This document shows, in pieces, positions 29,257 through 36,803 of a DNA stretch of 64,000 nt (the first letter of the stretch is position 1; each line of letters starts with the position of its first letter). Position numbers and translations under genes: made by a program. The notes under the pieces are model-generated. The model was given only the letters and a program-made list of their open reading frames with translations, was not told the DNA's origin and did not search any database. The DNA is from Mariniflexile sp. TRM1-10 (GTDB lineage Bacteria; Bacteroidota; Bacteroidia; Flavobacteriales; Flavobacteriaceae). The stretch lies in the NCBI RefSeq assembly GCF_003425985.1, contig NZ_CP022985.1, forward strand, positions 3,146,001-3,210,000. The letters are read 5' to 3'.

Positions 29257-29444
29257 TAAATAATATGTTTTATACTTTTGGAAGGTTGCTCGACATGTTT
29301 CAATGAGCAACCGCCAATACCATTGAATTTTGGTCCGACAGGCCAAGCATAGTAAATAATATGTTTTATACTTTTGGAAGGTTGCTCGACATGTTTCAAT
29401 GAGCAACCGCCAATACCATTAAATTTTGGTCCGACAGGTCAAGC
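29209..29444 (+). repeat. 96-bp tandem repeat, 2 full copies plus 44 nt
   Basis: Units start at 29209, 29305 and 29401, each with GAGCAACCGCCAATACCATT. Units 1 and 2 appear identical. The third, truncated unit has two substitutions and a different stop. Each junction creates a stem GGTTGCTC/GAGCAACC (29284-29291 with 29305-29312; 29380-29387 with 29401-29408). Confidence 0.95.
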
Positions 29445-29453
29445 TTAAAAAGT

Positions 29454-29485
29454 AAAAATCCCATTGAAATTTTCAATGGGATTTT
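29454..29485 (+). terminator. intrinsic terminator after the DUF3467 repeat array
   Basis: Stem CCCATTGAA/TTCAATGGG extended by A/T pairs, followed by seven T. It ends the rpoBC-DUF3467 transcript and lies between convergent genes. Confidence 0.88.
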
Positions 29486-29498
29486 TTTATACTTTTAT

Positions 29499-29732
29499 TT
29501 ACGAGGCTTTTTTGTTTAAATTCTTTCGATATTTCAGTGCTCCTGACGGACATCGTTTGATTTGATTTATAATACGATTGGTTTCGGTACCATCTAAATA
29601 GATCCAAGGTATAACGCTGGTTCTAAAAACTTCCGATAAGCCTTTAGCACATTTTTCAGCATGAATACACTTGCAGGGTTCGTAGGTTACAGTAATATCG
29701 TCATTACTGAATTCGTTTGTATAAGTTTCCAT
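29499..29732 (-). CDS. YjdI-type (4Fe-4S) mono-cluster protein
   Basis: 77 aa with four Cys in the Fer4_19 pattern: C20, C22, C28 and C61 (YEPCKCIHAEKCAKG ... KRCPSGAL). It probably holds a single 4Fe-4S cluster and serves in electron transfer. The partner is unknown; an acetyltransferase often accompanies it elsewhere but is absent here. Length and Cys spacing match the family. Confidence 0.85.
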   Translation of the reverse strand: METYTNEFSNDDITVTYEPCKCIHAEKCAKGLSEVFRTSVIPWIYLDGTETNRIINQIKRCPSGALKYRKNLNKKAS

Positions 29733-29871
29733 AAGCGTTCATATTTGGGGTATGAATTTTACTTGTATTAATAATATCATAAAAATACCTAATAAAATAA
29801 ACAATATGATAAAAATAACACATGAAAATTATCATATTATTTATTTATACCCAATAATAATCGTTGATTTA

Positions 29872-31458
29872 CTAAAATTCGGAGGTAAAATGGAATTTTA
29901 TATTTGGATATGTTTGCTGAGTCATCTGTAACGAAAAGGCAGAATCGGCTAAAAATACCAACTGATTTTGTTTGTCTTTTGCTAAGTAACGCTGTTTTAC
30001 TCTGGTAAATTCTTTGTATTCATCGCTTTTAGAGTTTTTAGGATCTACCCAACACGCTTTAAATACATTTAAACTTTCGTAAGTACATTTGGCACCGTAT
30101 TCATGTTCTAAACGGTACTGTATAACTTCGTATTGAAGTGCACCAACAGTTCCAATAACTTTTCGCCCATTAAGTTCCAATGTAAATAATTGGGCAACAC
30201 CCTCGTCCATTAATTGGTCAATCCCTTTAAATAATTGTTTGGATTTCAAAGGGTCAGCATTATTAATATATCTAAAGTGTTCAGGAGAAAAACTGGGGAT
30301 TCCTTTGTAATTTATAGCTTCGCCTTCGGTTAAGGTGTCTCCAATTTTAAAGTTCCCTGTATCGTGTAACCCCACAATATCGCCTGGATAGGAGATATCT
30401 ACAATTTCTTTCTTTTCAGCAAAAAAGGCATTAGGACTTGAGAATTTTAATTTTTTACCATGTCTTACATGTAAATATGGTTTGTTTCTTTCAAATGTAC
30501 CCGATACAATTTTAACAAATGCCAAACGGTCTCTATGGTTAGGATCCATATTAGCATGTATCTTAAAAACAAAGCCTGTAAATTTATCTTCCTCCGGTTT
30601 TACAAGGCGTTCTTCACTTTGTTTTGGTCTTGGTTTTGGTGCTATTTCAATAAAACAATCCAGCAACTCGCGAACACCAAAATTGTTTAAAGCAGATCCA
30701 AAAAATACAGGTTGTAAATGGCCGTCTAAATAGGTTTGCTTATCAAATTCAGGATAAATACCTTCTACCAATTCTATTTCATCTCTTAACTTTTTTGCAG
30801 CTTTATCACCAATAAGCTTGTTTAGTTCTGGGGATTGTAAATCGGAAATCTCAATGGTTTCTTCAATGTTTTTTCTGCTGTCTCCACTAAATAAGTTAAT
30901 GTTTTTCTCCCACATGTTATAAATACCCTTAAAATCATAACCCATGCCTATAGGGAAACTCAAAGGCACTACTTTTAAACCTAATTTTTGTTCAATTTCA
31001 TCCAATAAATCAAAAGCATCTTTACCTTCTCTATCCATTTTATTTATGAATACAATCATAGGTATGTTTCTCATGCGGCAAACTTCAACTAGTTTTTCAG
31101 TCTGTTCCTCAACACCTTTGGCAACATCAACAACCACGATAACACTATCAACAGCTGTTAGGGTTCTAAAAGTGTCTTCAGCAAAATCTTTATGTCCCGG
31201 CGTATCAAGAATATTAATTTTAGTGCCGTTATACTCAAAAGCAAGTACCGAAGTGGCAACCGAAATACCACGTTGACGCTCAATTTCCATAAAGTCACTG
31301 GTCGCACCTTTTTTAATTTTATTGCTCTTTACAGCGCCAGCTTCTTGTATAGCACCCCCAAAAAGTAATAATTTTTCGGTTAGTGTTGTTTTTCCAGCAT
31401 CGGGATGTGAAATAATACCAAAGGTTCGGCGTCTGTTAATCTCCTTAATAAAACTCAT
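29872..31458 (-). CDS. prfC: peptide chain release factor 3
   Basis: 528 aa translational GTPase. P-loop SHPDAGKTT (17-25), RGISVATSV switch I, DTPGHKDF, NKMD. RF3 ejects RF1/RF2 after peptide release. Full length for the family. It faces the YjdI gene in the same direction but 139 nt away. Its promoter shares the divergent region with idi. Confidence 0.97.
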   Translation of the reverse strand: MSFIKEINRRRTFGIISHPDAGKTTLTEKLLLFGGAIQEAGAVKSNKIKKGATSDFMEIERQRGISVATSVLAFEYNGTKINILDTPGHKDFAEDTFRTLTAVDSVIVVVDVAKGVEEQTEKLVEVCRMRNIPMIVFINKMDREGKDAFDLLDEIEQKLGLKVVPLSFPIGMGYDFKGIYNMWEKNINLFSGDSRKNIEETIEISDLQSPELNKLIGDKAAKKLRDEIELVEGIYPEFDKQTYLDGHLQPVFFGSALNNFGVRELLDCFIEIAPKPRPKQSEERLVKPEEDKFTGFVFKIHANMDPNHRDRLAFVKIVSGTFERNKPYLHVRHGKKLKFSSPNAFFAEKKEIVDISYPGDIVGLHDTGNFKIGDTLTEGEAINYKGIPSFSPEHFRYINNADPLKSKQLFKGIDQLMDEGVAQLFTLELNGRKVIGTVGALQYEVIQYRLEHEYGAKCTYESLNVFKACWVDPKNSKSDEYKEFTRVKQRYLAKDKQNQLVFLADSAFSLQMTQQTYPNIKFHFTSEF

Positions 31459-31480
31459 AATAATTTTGCAAATTGGTCTG

Positions 31481-31488
31481 CAAAGATA
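31481..31488 (-). promoter_or_regulatory. prfC -7 element TATCTTTG
   Basis: On the minus strand, 23 nt before the prfC ATG, a perfect TAnnTTTG. The -33 position reads CTG at 18-nt spacing, a weak match. Confidence 0.55.
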
Positions 31489-31576
31489 CTTTATAATTTA
31501 TGATTTCAGAATCCTCATATTATATTTTATAGATAGAATTATTATATTAATGTTTTACTTGGTATTTTTGCTTTCT

Positions 31577-32101
31577 ATGGAAGAAGAAAAAGTAATTCTT
31601 GTAAATGAAAACGATGAACAAATAGGCACCATGCCTAAAATGGAAGCACATGAAAAAGCATTGTTACATCGTGCATTTTCAGTATTTGTGTTTAATGATA
31701 ATAATGAATTAATGCTGCAACAACGCGCAGCCCATAAATACCATTCACCCTTGTTATGGACAAATACCTGCTGCAGCCACCAACGTGTTGGGGAAACCAA
31801 TATTCAGGCAGGAAAGCGCCGCTTAATGGAAGAAATGGGCTTTGTTGTAGAATTAGAAGATACGATTTCGTTTATTTATAAAGCACCTTTTGATAATGGT
31901 TTAACGGAGCATGAATTCGACCATATCTTGATTGGGAAATACAATAGCACACCAATAATCAATCCAGATGAAGTGGCCAGTTGGAAATGGATGTCGCTTG
32001 ATGCTGTGAAGAATGATATTTTGGAACATCCAGAATTTTATACCGAGTGGTTTAAAATTATTTTTGATAAATTCTACGAACATATAAATATTTCAAAATG
32101 A
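31577..32101 (+). CDS. idi: isopentenyl-diphosphate delta-isomerase, type I
   Basis: 174 aa Nudix-fold enzyme interconverting IPP and DMAPP for isoprenoid synthesis. Catalytic Cys is C66 of NTCCSH, with the metal-site Glu in the Nudix-like helix GKRRLMEEMGF and E113 of TEHEFDH. ATG at 31577 is chosen: the open frame continues upstream, antisense to prfC, but family members begin at MEEEKVILVN. Overlaps the next gene by 4 nt (ATGA). Confidence 0.95.
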   Translation: MEEEKVILVNENDEQIGTMPKMEAHEKALLHRAFSVFVFNDNNELMLQQRAAHKYHSPLLWTNTCCSHQRVGETNIQAGKRRLMEEMGFVVELEDTISFIYKAPFDNGLTEHEFDHILIGKYNSTPIINPDEVASWKWMSLDAVKNDILEHPEFYTEWFKIIFDKFYEHINISK

Positions 32102-32508
32102 AGGTAACAGTTAGTAGAAAGGCGCATTTTAATGCTGCGCACCGTTTATATAGAAAAGATTGGACTCATGAAAAAAACGATGAAGTGTTTGGTAAATGCA
32201 ACAATCCAAATTTTCATGGGCATAATTATGAATTAATTGTAAGTGTCACGGGCGAAATTGATAAAGAAACGGGTTATGTCATAGACATGAAAGTTTTAAA
32301 AGACATCATTAAAGATGAAGTTGAAGATGCTTTCGATCATAAAAATTTAAATATTGAAGTACCCGAATTTAAAGATTTAAACCCTACTGCCGAAAACATT
32401 GCAGTTGTTATTTATAATAAGATGAAGCCGAAAATTGATTCAAAACTAAGTTTGGAAATAACACTTTTTGAAACACCACGTAATTTTGTAACTTATTCAG
32501 GAACCTAA
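32098..32508 (+). CDS. 6-pyruvoyl-tetrahydropterin synthase / 6-carboxytetrahydropterin synthase (QueD) family
   Basis: 136 aa. Zn ligands H15, H40 and H42, catalytic C34, D80 and H81, and pterin-anchoring E125 are all present. Each lies exactly 8 positions before its counterpart in rat PTPS (H23, H48, H50, C42, D88, H89, E133), and KCNNPNFHGHNY closely resembles the animal enzyme rather than E. coli QueD. It converts dihydroneopterin triphosphate to a tetrahydropterin for either queuosine or biopterin-type cofactors; no other que gene is nearby to decide. Coupled to idi by an ATGA overlap and 2 nt before manA. Confidence 0.9.
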   Translation: MKVTVSRKAHFNAAHRLYRKDWTHEKNDEVFGKCNNPNFHGHNYELIVSVTGEIDKETGYVIDMKVLKDIIKDEVEDAFDHKNLNIEVPEFKDLNPTAENIAVVIYNKMKPKIDSKLSLEITLFETPRNFVTYSGT

Positions 32509-32510
32509 AA

Positions 32511-33482
32511 ATGATAGACACTTTATATCCAATTAAATTTGCACCCATTTTAAAAGACAAAATTTGGGGAGGGCAAAAATTAAAAACCTTGCTTAATAAA
32601 AAAAGCGATTTACCAAATATTGGTGAAAGTTGGGAAATTAGTGATGTAGAAGGCGATACGTCCATAGTTAGTAATGGCAGTTTAAAAGGACAATCATTAA
32701 AACAACTTTTAGAAACCTATAAATCTGATTTGCTAGGACTAAAGAATTATGAAATTTTTAAAGATAAGTTTCCCTTGCTCATCAAGTTTATAGACGCCAA
32801 AGAAGATTTGTCTATCCAACTGCATCCGAATGATGAATTAGCGGCAAAAAGGCATAATTCCTTCGGAAAGACAGAAATGTGGTATGTATTTCAAGCAGAC
32901 AAAGGTTCTAATCTTATCGTTGGTTTTAATCAAGATATGACACCTGAAAAGTATTTAAAGCATTTAGAAAATAAAACACTTACTGAAATCTTAAACTTCG
33001 ACGAAGTTAAGGAAGGAGACACTTATTTTATTGAAGTAGGGCGTGTACATGCTATTGGAGCAGGTGTTATGGTGGCTGAAATTCAACAAACCAGTGATAT
33101 TACTTACAGGGTTTATGATTGGGATCGCGTAGATGCTAACGGTAATGAACGTGACTTGCATAACGATTTGGCCATAGATGCCATCGATTTTAATATGCCG
33201 GATAATTTTAGAGTGACTTACAATAAAACCGAAAATCAATCAAACGAAATGGTGAGTTGCCCATATTTTACAACGAACTATTTAAAAGTTAATAAAACAC
33301 TTCAAAAAGAAAACCATCATGATTCCTTTATTATATATATGTGTGTAGATGGTGAAGGCGAAATTAAGGCAAATGGTTTTTCAGAAGCCATAAAAAAGGG
33401 AGAAACTATTTTACTTCCAGCAGCTATTAAAGATTATGAGATAGCTTCTAAAGATGCGACTTTATTGGAAGTGTATTTATAG
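32511..33482 (+). CDS. manA: mannose-6-phosphate isomerase, class I
   Basis: 323 aa, the short class I form. Zn ligands are visible: Q103/H105 in SIQLHPND, E122 in GKTEMWYV, H180 in HAIGAG. It interconverts fructose-6-P and mannose-6-P, feeding glycan and GDP-mannose synthesis. It starts 2 nt after the PTPS stop, forming an idi-PTPS-manA transcription unit closed by the terminator at 33511. Confidence 0.93.
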   Translation: MIDTLYPIKFAPILKDKIWGGQKLKTLLNKKSDLPNIGESWEISDVEGDTSIVSNGSLKGQSLKQLLETYKSDLLGLKNYEIFKDKFPLLIKFIDAKEDLSIQLHPNDELAAKRHNSFGKTEMWYVFQADKGSNLIVGFNQDMTPEKYLKHLENKTLTEILNFDEVKEGDTYFIEVGRVHAIGAGVMVAEIQQTSDITYRVYDWDRVDANGNERDLHNDLAIDAIDFNMPDNFRVTYNKTENQSNEMVSCPYFTTNYLKVNKTLQKENHHDSFIIYMCVDGEGEIKANGFSEAIKKGETILLPAAIKDYEIASKDATLLEVYL

Positions 33483-33510
33483 AATTTGTTTAAACTTTTC
33501 ATAAAAAAAG

Positions 33511-33542
33511 AAATTCCCAAGAGTAGTATTCCTTGGGAATTT
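33511..33542. terminator. bidirectional terminator between manA and the convergent gene
   Basis: Perfect 11-bp stem AAATTCCCAAG/CTTGGGAATTT with a 10-nt loop. A-rich before and T-rich after, so it can serve both strands. Confidence 0.85.
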
Positions 33543-33545
33543 TAT

Positions 33546-33911
33546 TTAACAAGCAGTTCTATTCGTATTGTACCTTTTCTCTACTGGAAAATCAAACAAA
33601 GCACTGCAAATCCGTTCTTGATAATTTGTAGTGGATTTTGCTTTTGTAACAGTTATGTTTACTAGATAGCCTTCTTTATTTTGTTTCACTAATTGGGCTT
33701 GAATAGTCAGTTTATCATTCAAAAATGCATTTTTGTACATTTTAAATTTAAAATCGCCAATCTCTGGAATGTCTTGTAAATAAAATTCTTTTACAGGGTA
33801 AGTAGCAACAGTTTTAATTTTATCATAAAGTACATGGGGCAATAAAAAGCCATTACCATTACTTATATCTTTTGTTACTATAAATGGGGTATTTATGTGA
33901 TGTGTTTTCAT
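33546..33911 (-). CDS. hypothetical protein, possible hotdog-fold
   Basis: 121 aa, no signal peptide or TM segment. The run DKLTIQAQLVKQNKEGYLVNITVTKA alternates like adjacent beta strands of a hotdog (thioesterase-like) fold, but there is no clear catalytic motif, so this is a weak guess. Standalone gene ending 4 nt from the shared terminator. Confidence 0.6.
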   Translation of the reverse strand: MKTHHINTPFIVTKDISNGNGFLLPHVLYDKIKTVATYPVKEFYLQDIPEIGDFKFKMYKNAFLNDKLTIQAQLVKQNKEGYLVNITVTKAKSTTNYQERICSALFDFPVEKRYNTNRTAC

Positions 33912-34221
33912 GAGTTGTTTTTTTATGGGTATAATAATAAAGGTGTTAAGTTATGTCTATGGTATGTGCTATACATGACGTTTGCACAAGTGGCATTGAT
34001 AAAAAGTTGGATTTTCTGTTTAATGGATTTTAGAGTTTTCATATGTAATTAATTATTGTTTTTTAAAGGTCATATGGTATCGCCTCATTTTTATTGGTGT
34101 TTGCTTGTGGGTTGTTAGTGGCGATTTCATGATTTTAAAGATTTAATTGATTTTAAATAAAAAAGGTGCCTTTAAAAAAAGCACCTTTATTTGTTATAGT
34201 TATAATTGTATTATTTAACGT
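33912..34221. other. gene-free gap between minus-strand genes
   Basis: Carries the leader of the gene ending at 33911 and a terminator hairpin at 34162-34188. I see no other ORF or clear promoter. Confidence 0.5.
34162..34188 (-). terminator. intrinsic terminator (minus strand)
   Basis: Stem AAAGGTGC/GCACCTTT with an 11-nt loop. On the minus strand it is followed by six T. It lies 34 nt past the stop of the small minus-strand ORF at 34222-34371. Confidence 0.75.
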
Positions 34222-34371
34222 TTATTCAAGATGCATATAAGTTTTGTGTTGGGTCATAAAACGAACCACCGCCTTAGCCTGTTGAGAGGTAAGGTTACAA
34301 ATTTGGTTATATGACAACTTTATTGCATTCATCAAGACCAAATGTAATAATAATTTTTTTAAATTAGTCAT
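34222..34371 (-). CDS. candidate small protein, 49 aa
   Basis: ATG to TAA, 49 codons, beginning MTNLKKLLLHLVLMNAIKLS and ending HKTYMHLE. It is predicted helical and basic, without a membrane segment. Support: a complete ORF in a gene gap followed 34 nt later by a good intrinsic terminator on the same strand. Against: no recognised family and no ribosome-binding signal. Not to be taken as certain. Confidence 0.4.
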   Translation of the reverse strand: MTNLKKLLLHLVLMNAIKLSYNQICNLTSQQAKAVVRFMTQHKTYMHLE

Positions 34372-34401
34372 GTTTTATGAGAATTTTGATTAAGATTAAT
34401 G

Positions 34402-34409
34402 TAATTTTG
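34402..34409 (+). promoter_or_regulatory. -7 element TAATTTTG
   Basis: TAnnTTTG 22 nt before the 89-aa gene; no TTG at the usual -33 spacing. Confidence 0.4.
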
Positions 34410-34431
34410 CGTCAAATTAAAATATTGAATT

Positions 34432-34701
34432 ATGGCAAATGTTAGAAACCTAAAAAAAGATATTAATTACGTTTTAGGGGATATTATAGAAGCGGTTTAT
34501 GTTTGGGAGTTAACAAACGCAAGCAAAGACAACAAGAAAAGTGAAGCAATTATTGATGAAGCTATCAAAACGTTTGATGAATTAATTGCTAAAGTAAATG
34601 CTAAAAATGTAGAGAATTCTAAAGCACATTTTAAGGCTATTAATGTTGAGTTGGAAACTAAAGGAAGAGCATTAATTGAAAAAATTAATAAATTAGCATA
34701 A
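34432..34701 (+). CDS. conserved hypothetical protein, 89 aa
   Basis: Lys/Glu/Asn-rich all-helical small protein (MANVRNLKKDINYVLGDIIE) with no Cys, signal or TM segment. I recognise no domain. It resembles hypothetical proteins of flavobacteria in style and length. Its own promoter-like box is upstream, and it is followed by a tRNA-Thr promoter. Confidence 0.8.
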   Translation: MANVRNLKKDINYVLGDIIEAVYVWELTNASKDNKKSEAIIDEAIKTFDELIAKVNAKNVENSKAHFKAINVELETKGRALIEKINKLA

Positions 34702-34718
34702 TTTTTTTTGCGGACTGC

Positions 34719-34748
34719 TTGCAAATATGATTTTTGCTATTATATTTG
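34719..34748 (+). promoter_or_regulatory. promoter of second tRNA-Thr
   Basis: TTG (34719-34721), 19 nt, TATATTTG (34741-34748): consensus -33/-7 pair ending 11 nt before the tRNA. Confidence 0.8.
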
Positions 34749-34759
34749 CACCCGTAAAT

Positions 34760-34833
34760 GCCGATGTAGCTCAGCTGGCTAGAGCAGCTGATTTGTAATC
34801 AGCAGGTCGTGGGTTCGAGTCCCTCCATCGGCT
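34760..34833 (+). tRNA. tRNA-Thr (anticodon TGT), second copy
   Basis: 74 nt, identical to 15256-15329. It stands alone with its own promoter and terminator and lacks the tail duplication seen at the first copy. Confidence 0.97.
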
Positions 34834-34846
34834 CTTAATAATAAAA

Positions 34847-34875
34847 AAAAGACCTTTCTAAATGAAAGGTCTTTT
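34847..34875 (+). terminator. tRNA-Thr terminator
   Basis: 12-bp stem AAAAGACCTTTC/GAAAGGTCTTTT with a 5-nt loop. It may also serve the convergent lipoprotein gene. Confidence 0.88.
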
Positions 34876-34896
34876 GCTTTTTATAAAGGGGGGCAA

Positions 34897-35598
34897 TTAC
34901 TTCTCAGATTCTTTTATTTTGTCAATAAACCCCTGTAATTCTTTACCATATTTAGACGCTTTAACTTTTGGTGTTAAAACGCTATTGATGGTGTCTAAAA
35001 ATTTAACTTTAGCATTGTAAATTTCAGTTAGGGCTAAGTAAGGTGCCACTTCACTGTCTTTATGGTTCAAAGCAAAATTAACAGTAAATAAATAACGGCG
35101 CTTTAGATTACTATCTGATTTTTTTTGAATAGTATTGTATTCGGACGTATCACCTTTCTTTAGTGCTTCAAAACCTTCTTTAATAAGATCTAGATTTTGC
35201 TCATTAAAACGCGTTCGCATCAATTTGTATTCTTCAAATACTTTTTGTTGTTCAGAACCATTAATTTTTGCGCCAAATCCAAAGTTCTTAACAGAGGTTG
35301 TTATTTCGGTTAGGCCTTTATCTGCAAAAAATACAATTTGGTCTTTTTCAGAGCTGTTTTTATCTAAAAACAAATAAAAGACTTCAGGTGATTCTAAAGA
35401 AGAAGCATGTAATGTAATATCCGATTGACCATTTACTGCTACGGTATCGATTGTAATAAGATTGTCATTCTTTGCTTTTTTCAAATAAAGAACTCCTTTT
35501 TTTAAACCATTTACATGAACCTTTACAGTTAAGTCATGTTGTTCTTTGCTGCAGGCTAAAATTACAAGCGATAATAGGATGTATATTATTTTTTTCAT
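34897..35598 (-). CDS. DUF4369-type lipoprotein
   Basis: 233 aa. N-terminal signal with lipobox LVILAC (lipid on Cys16). A DUF4369 domain (about 22-125: KVHVNGLKKGVLYLKK, IDTVAVNG) is followed by a helical part. DUF4369 usually precedes a thioredoxin domain; this protein stops without one, so it is not an oxidoreductase by itself. Envelope location, function unknown. Confidence 0.85.
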   Translation of the reverse strand: MKKIIYILLSLVILACSKEQHDLTVKVHVNGLKKGVLYLKKAKNDNLITIDTVAVNGQSDITLHASSLESPEVFYLFLDKNSSEKDQIVFFADKGLTEITTSVKNFGFGAKINGSEQQKVFEEYKLMRTRFNEQNLDLIKEGFEALKKGDTSEYNTIQKKSDSNLKRRYLFTVNFALNHKDSEVAPYLALTEIYNAKVKFLDTINSVLTPKVKASKYGKELQGFIDKIKESEK

Positions 35599-35944
35599 TA
35601 ATTGATTAATTTTTTAAAACGCAAATATCTTATAATTATATTTTAAATGCTAGAGAGTATCTAAGTTTTATCCTTTGGTTCTTTTATGCGGCTTTTTCCG
35701 TCATACTTCAGCTGTTTTTTCGATCCGTAGCCATGTACCTCTCCTTCGCGGCAGCCTGGTTCCTTCGCTAAAAAGGTTTCCAGACCTTTTTTATACGCTC
35801 GGCCCTGTCTGATGAAAAAAAGCACTATAAAATATTCCAAAAACAACATTTAGGGTGTCTCTATTGGTAGTTAACTATTTTATAAGTTTCTTGTTTTAGG
35901 TTACTGCCATTTTTATTTTATATTTTTTTATGGAATTATTTGTT
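35599..35944. other. intergenic stretch with an atypical GC-rich islet
   Basis: Contains the doubtful 62-codon ORF at 35661-35849 (minus) and a hairpin AAAAAGGT/ACCTTTTT (35770-35791) with plus-strand T-run. Composition between about 35690 and 35770 is clearly richer in G+C than its surroundings. Confidence 0.5.
35661..35849 (-). CDS. doubtful 62-aa ORF in a GC-rich islet
   Basis: The ORF has a hydrophobic start, then a basic part (GCREGEVHGYGSKKQLKYDG). No family recognised. The local G+C-rich composition differs from neighbouring genes, which suggests either an acquired or decayed fragment, or a structured RNA on the other strand. Kept only because it is complete and non-overlapping. Confidence 0.25.
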   Translation of the reverse strand: MLFLEYFIVLFFIRQGRAYKKGLETFLAKEPGCREGEVHGYGSKKQLKYDGKSRIKEPKDKT

Positions 35945-35961
35945 TTGGCACAGTAATTGTG
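35945..35961 (+). promoter_or_regulatory. sigma-54-like -24/-12 promoter
   Basis: TTGGCACAGTAATTGTG: TTGGCAC and TTG at exactly the spacing of the sigma-54 consensus; only the C after the second TTG is replaced by T. It precedes a gene-less stretch ending in an intrinsic terminator. Confidence 0.45.
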
Positions 35962-35971
35962 TTCTGTTTGT

Positions 35972-36084
35972 TAGTTATATTCTTATACAAGGTTTATTGA
36001 GTGGTTACTTTAAACTTAGAAATTGTAACTCATATTTTAGTTGGTTAGTTAGTAAAAAAGCATCCTTTATAGGGTGCTTTTTTT
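35972..36084 (+). ncRNA. candidate small RNA ending in an intrinsic terminator
   Basis: From about 12 nt after the -12 box to the terminator (36054-36084, stem AAAAAGCATCC/GGGTGCTTTTT then T-run) is about 113 nt without a credible ORF. The combination of a -24/-12-like promoter and a terminator defines a possible sRNA. No known family recognised; expression unproven. Confidence 0.35.
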
Positions 36085-36222
36085 ATGTAAAAGCATTTTT
36101 TAATAGTGTATTTCATCGATAATATCAAATATTTCATCTTTAAATGTTAAAATTAAATGTATTTCAACGAATTATAATGTATTTTGTCGTTCTAATTCAT
36201 TTTTAATTATATCTTTGAAGTG

Positions 36223-36363
36223 TACTAAATAATATACTTTTTAGTTCAATGGATTAATTAATTAATATTTGCATTATGTCGTCGATATAGAAACCCTAAA
36301 TCTACTTCGTAATAAAAAAAGCAAATTGAAAGAAAACCGAGTTTGAGGGAACTCGGTTTTTTT
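36223..36363 (+). ncRNA. candidate small RNA upstream of the doxX terminator
   Basis: A TATCTTTG -7 box (36210-36217) is followed by about 140 nt without an ORF and a terminator with an 11-bp stem (36333-36360). A -33 TTG at normal spacing is missing. The hairpin could instead simply end the convergent DoxX transcript. Confidence 0.3.
36333..36363. terminator. terminator, AAAACCGAGTT/AACTCGGTTTT
   Basis: Perfect 11-bp stem, 6-nt loop, T-run of seven on the plus strand and a weaker TTTTCTTT on the minus strand, 36 nt after the doxX stop. Confidence 0.8.
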
Positions 36364-36398
36364 GTTTTTATATTTTGACTGAATTATATTTTTGGCTT

Positions 36399-36758
36399 TT
36401 ATAAACCTAAATAGAAGTAGGCCCAATAGATTAGCAAAAACTGAATAGGAATTCTTAGAATAAGTAACCATTTTGGCAATCCTGCTGAAGCTTGTTTATT
36501 AGAAAGCATATAAAAATGTACCAACAGGAAAACTATCAACATGATAATGATAAATACGAGGGATATGTTTTTAACCAAGGGAATGCAAAGCATAATGCCT
36601 AGAAATATTTCTGCAATACCACTTAAAAACACCAACAATTTATGGTTTGGTAAATAAATAGGCATAATACGTAAATACATTTTAGGTTTTATAAAATGAT
36701 TGATTCCTGCTGCTATATAAAGTGTAGCCATTAAATACAAATGCCACGGATAGTTCAT
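36399..36758 (-). CDS. DoxX family membrane protein
   Basis: 119 aa, four TM helices (about 7-25, 43-63, 65-85, 97-116), with AAGINHFIKPKMYLRIMP at the first loop, typical of DoxX-like proteins. Inner membrane; members of the family are linked to redox or quinone-related functions, but none can be assigned here. Divergent from the M15 peptidase gene. Confidence 0.85.
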   Translation of the reverse strand: MNYPWHLYLMATLYIAAGINHFIKPKMYLRIMPIYLPNHKLLVFLSGIAEIFLGIMLCIPLVKNISLVFIIIMLIVFLLVHFYMLSNKQASAGLPKWLLILRIPIQFLLIYWAYFYLGL

Positions 36759-36803
36759 GTACTAAATTTAATTTTCTCTAAATTAGCATAATTTGTAGTA
36801 TAT

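Noticed and set aside
29155..29406. Minus-strand ORF with two 32-residue repeats
   Set aside because: It is only the reverse translation of the 96-bp tandem repeat (96 = 32 codons) downstream of DUF3467; no family, and it overlaps a real gene and terminator region.
31322..31576. N-terminal extension of idi by 85 codons
   Set aside because: This part is antisense to prfC and hydrophobic nonsense; homologues begin at MEEEKVILVN (31577).
35940..36122. 60-aa plus-strand ORF
   Set aside because: Runs straight through the terminator at 36054-36084 and overlaps the sigma-54-like box; unlikely to be translated.
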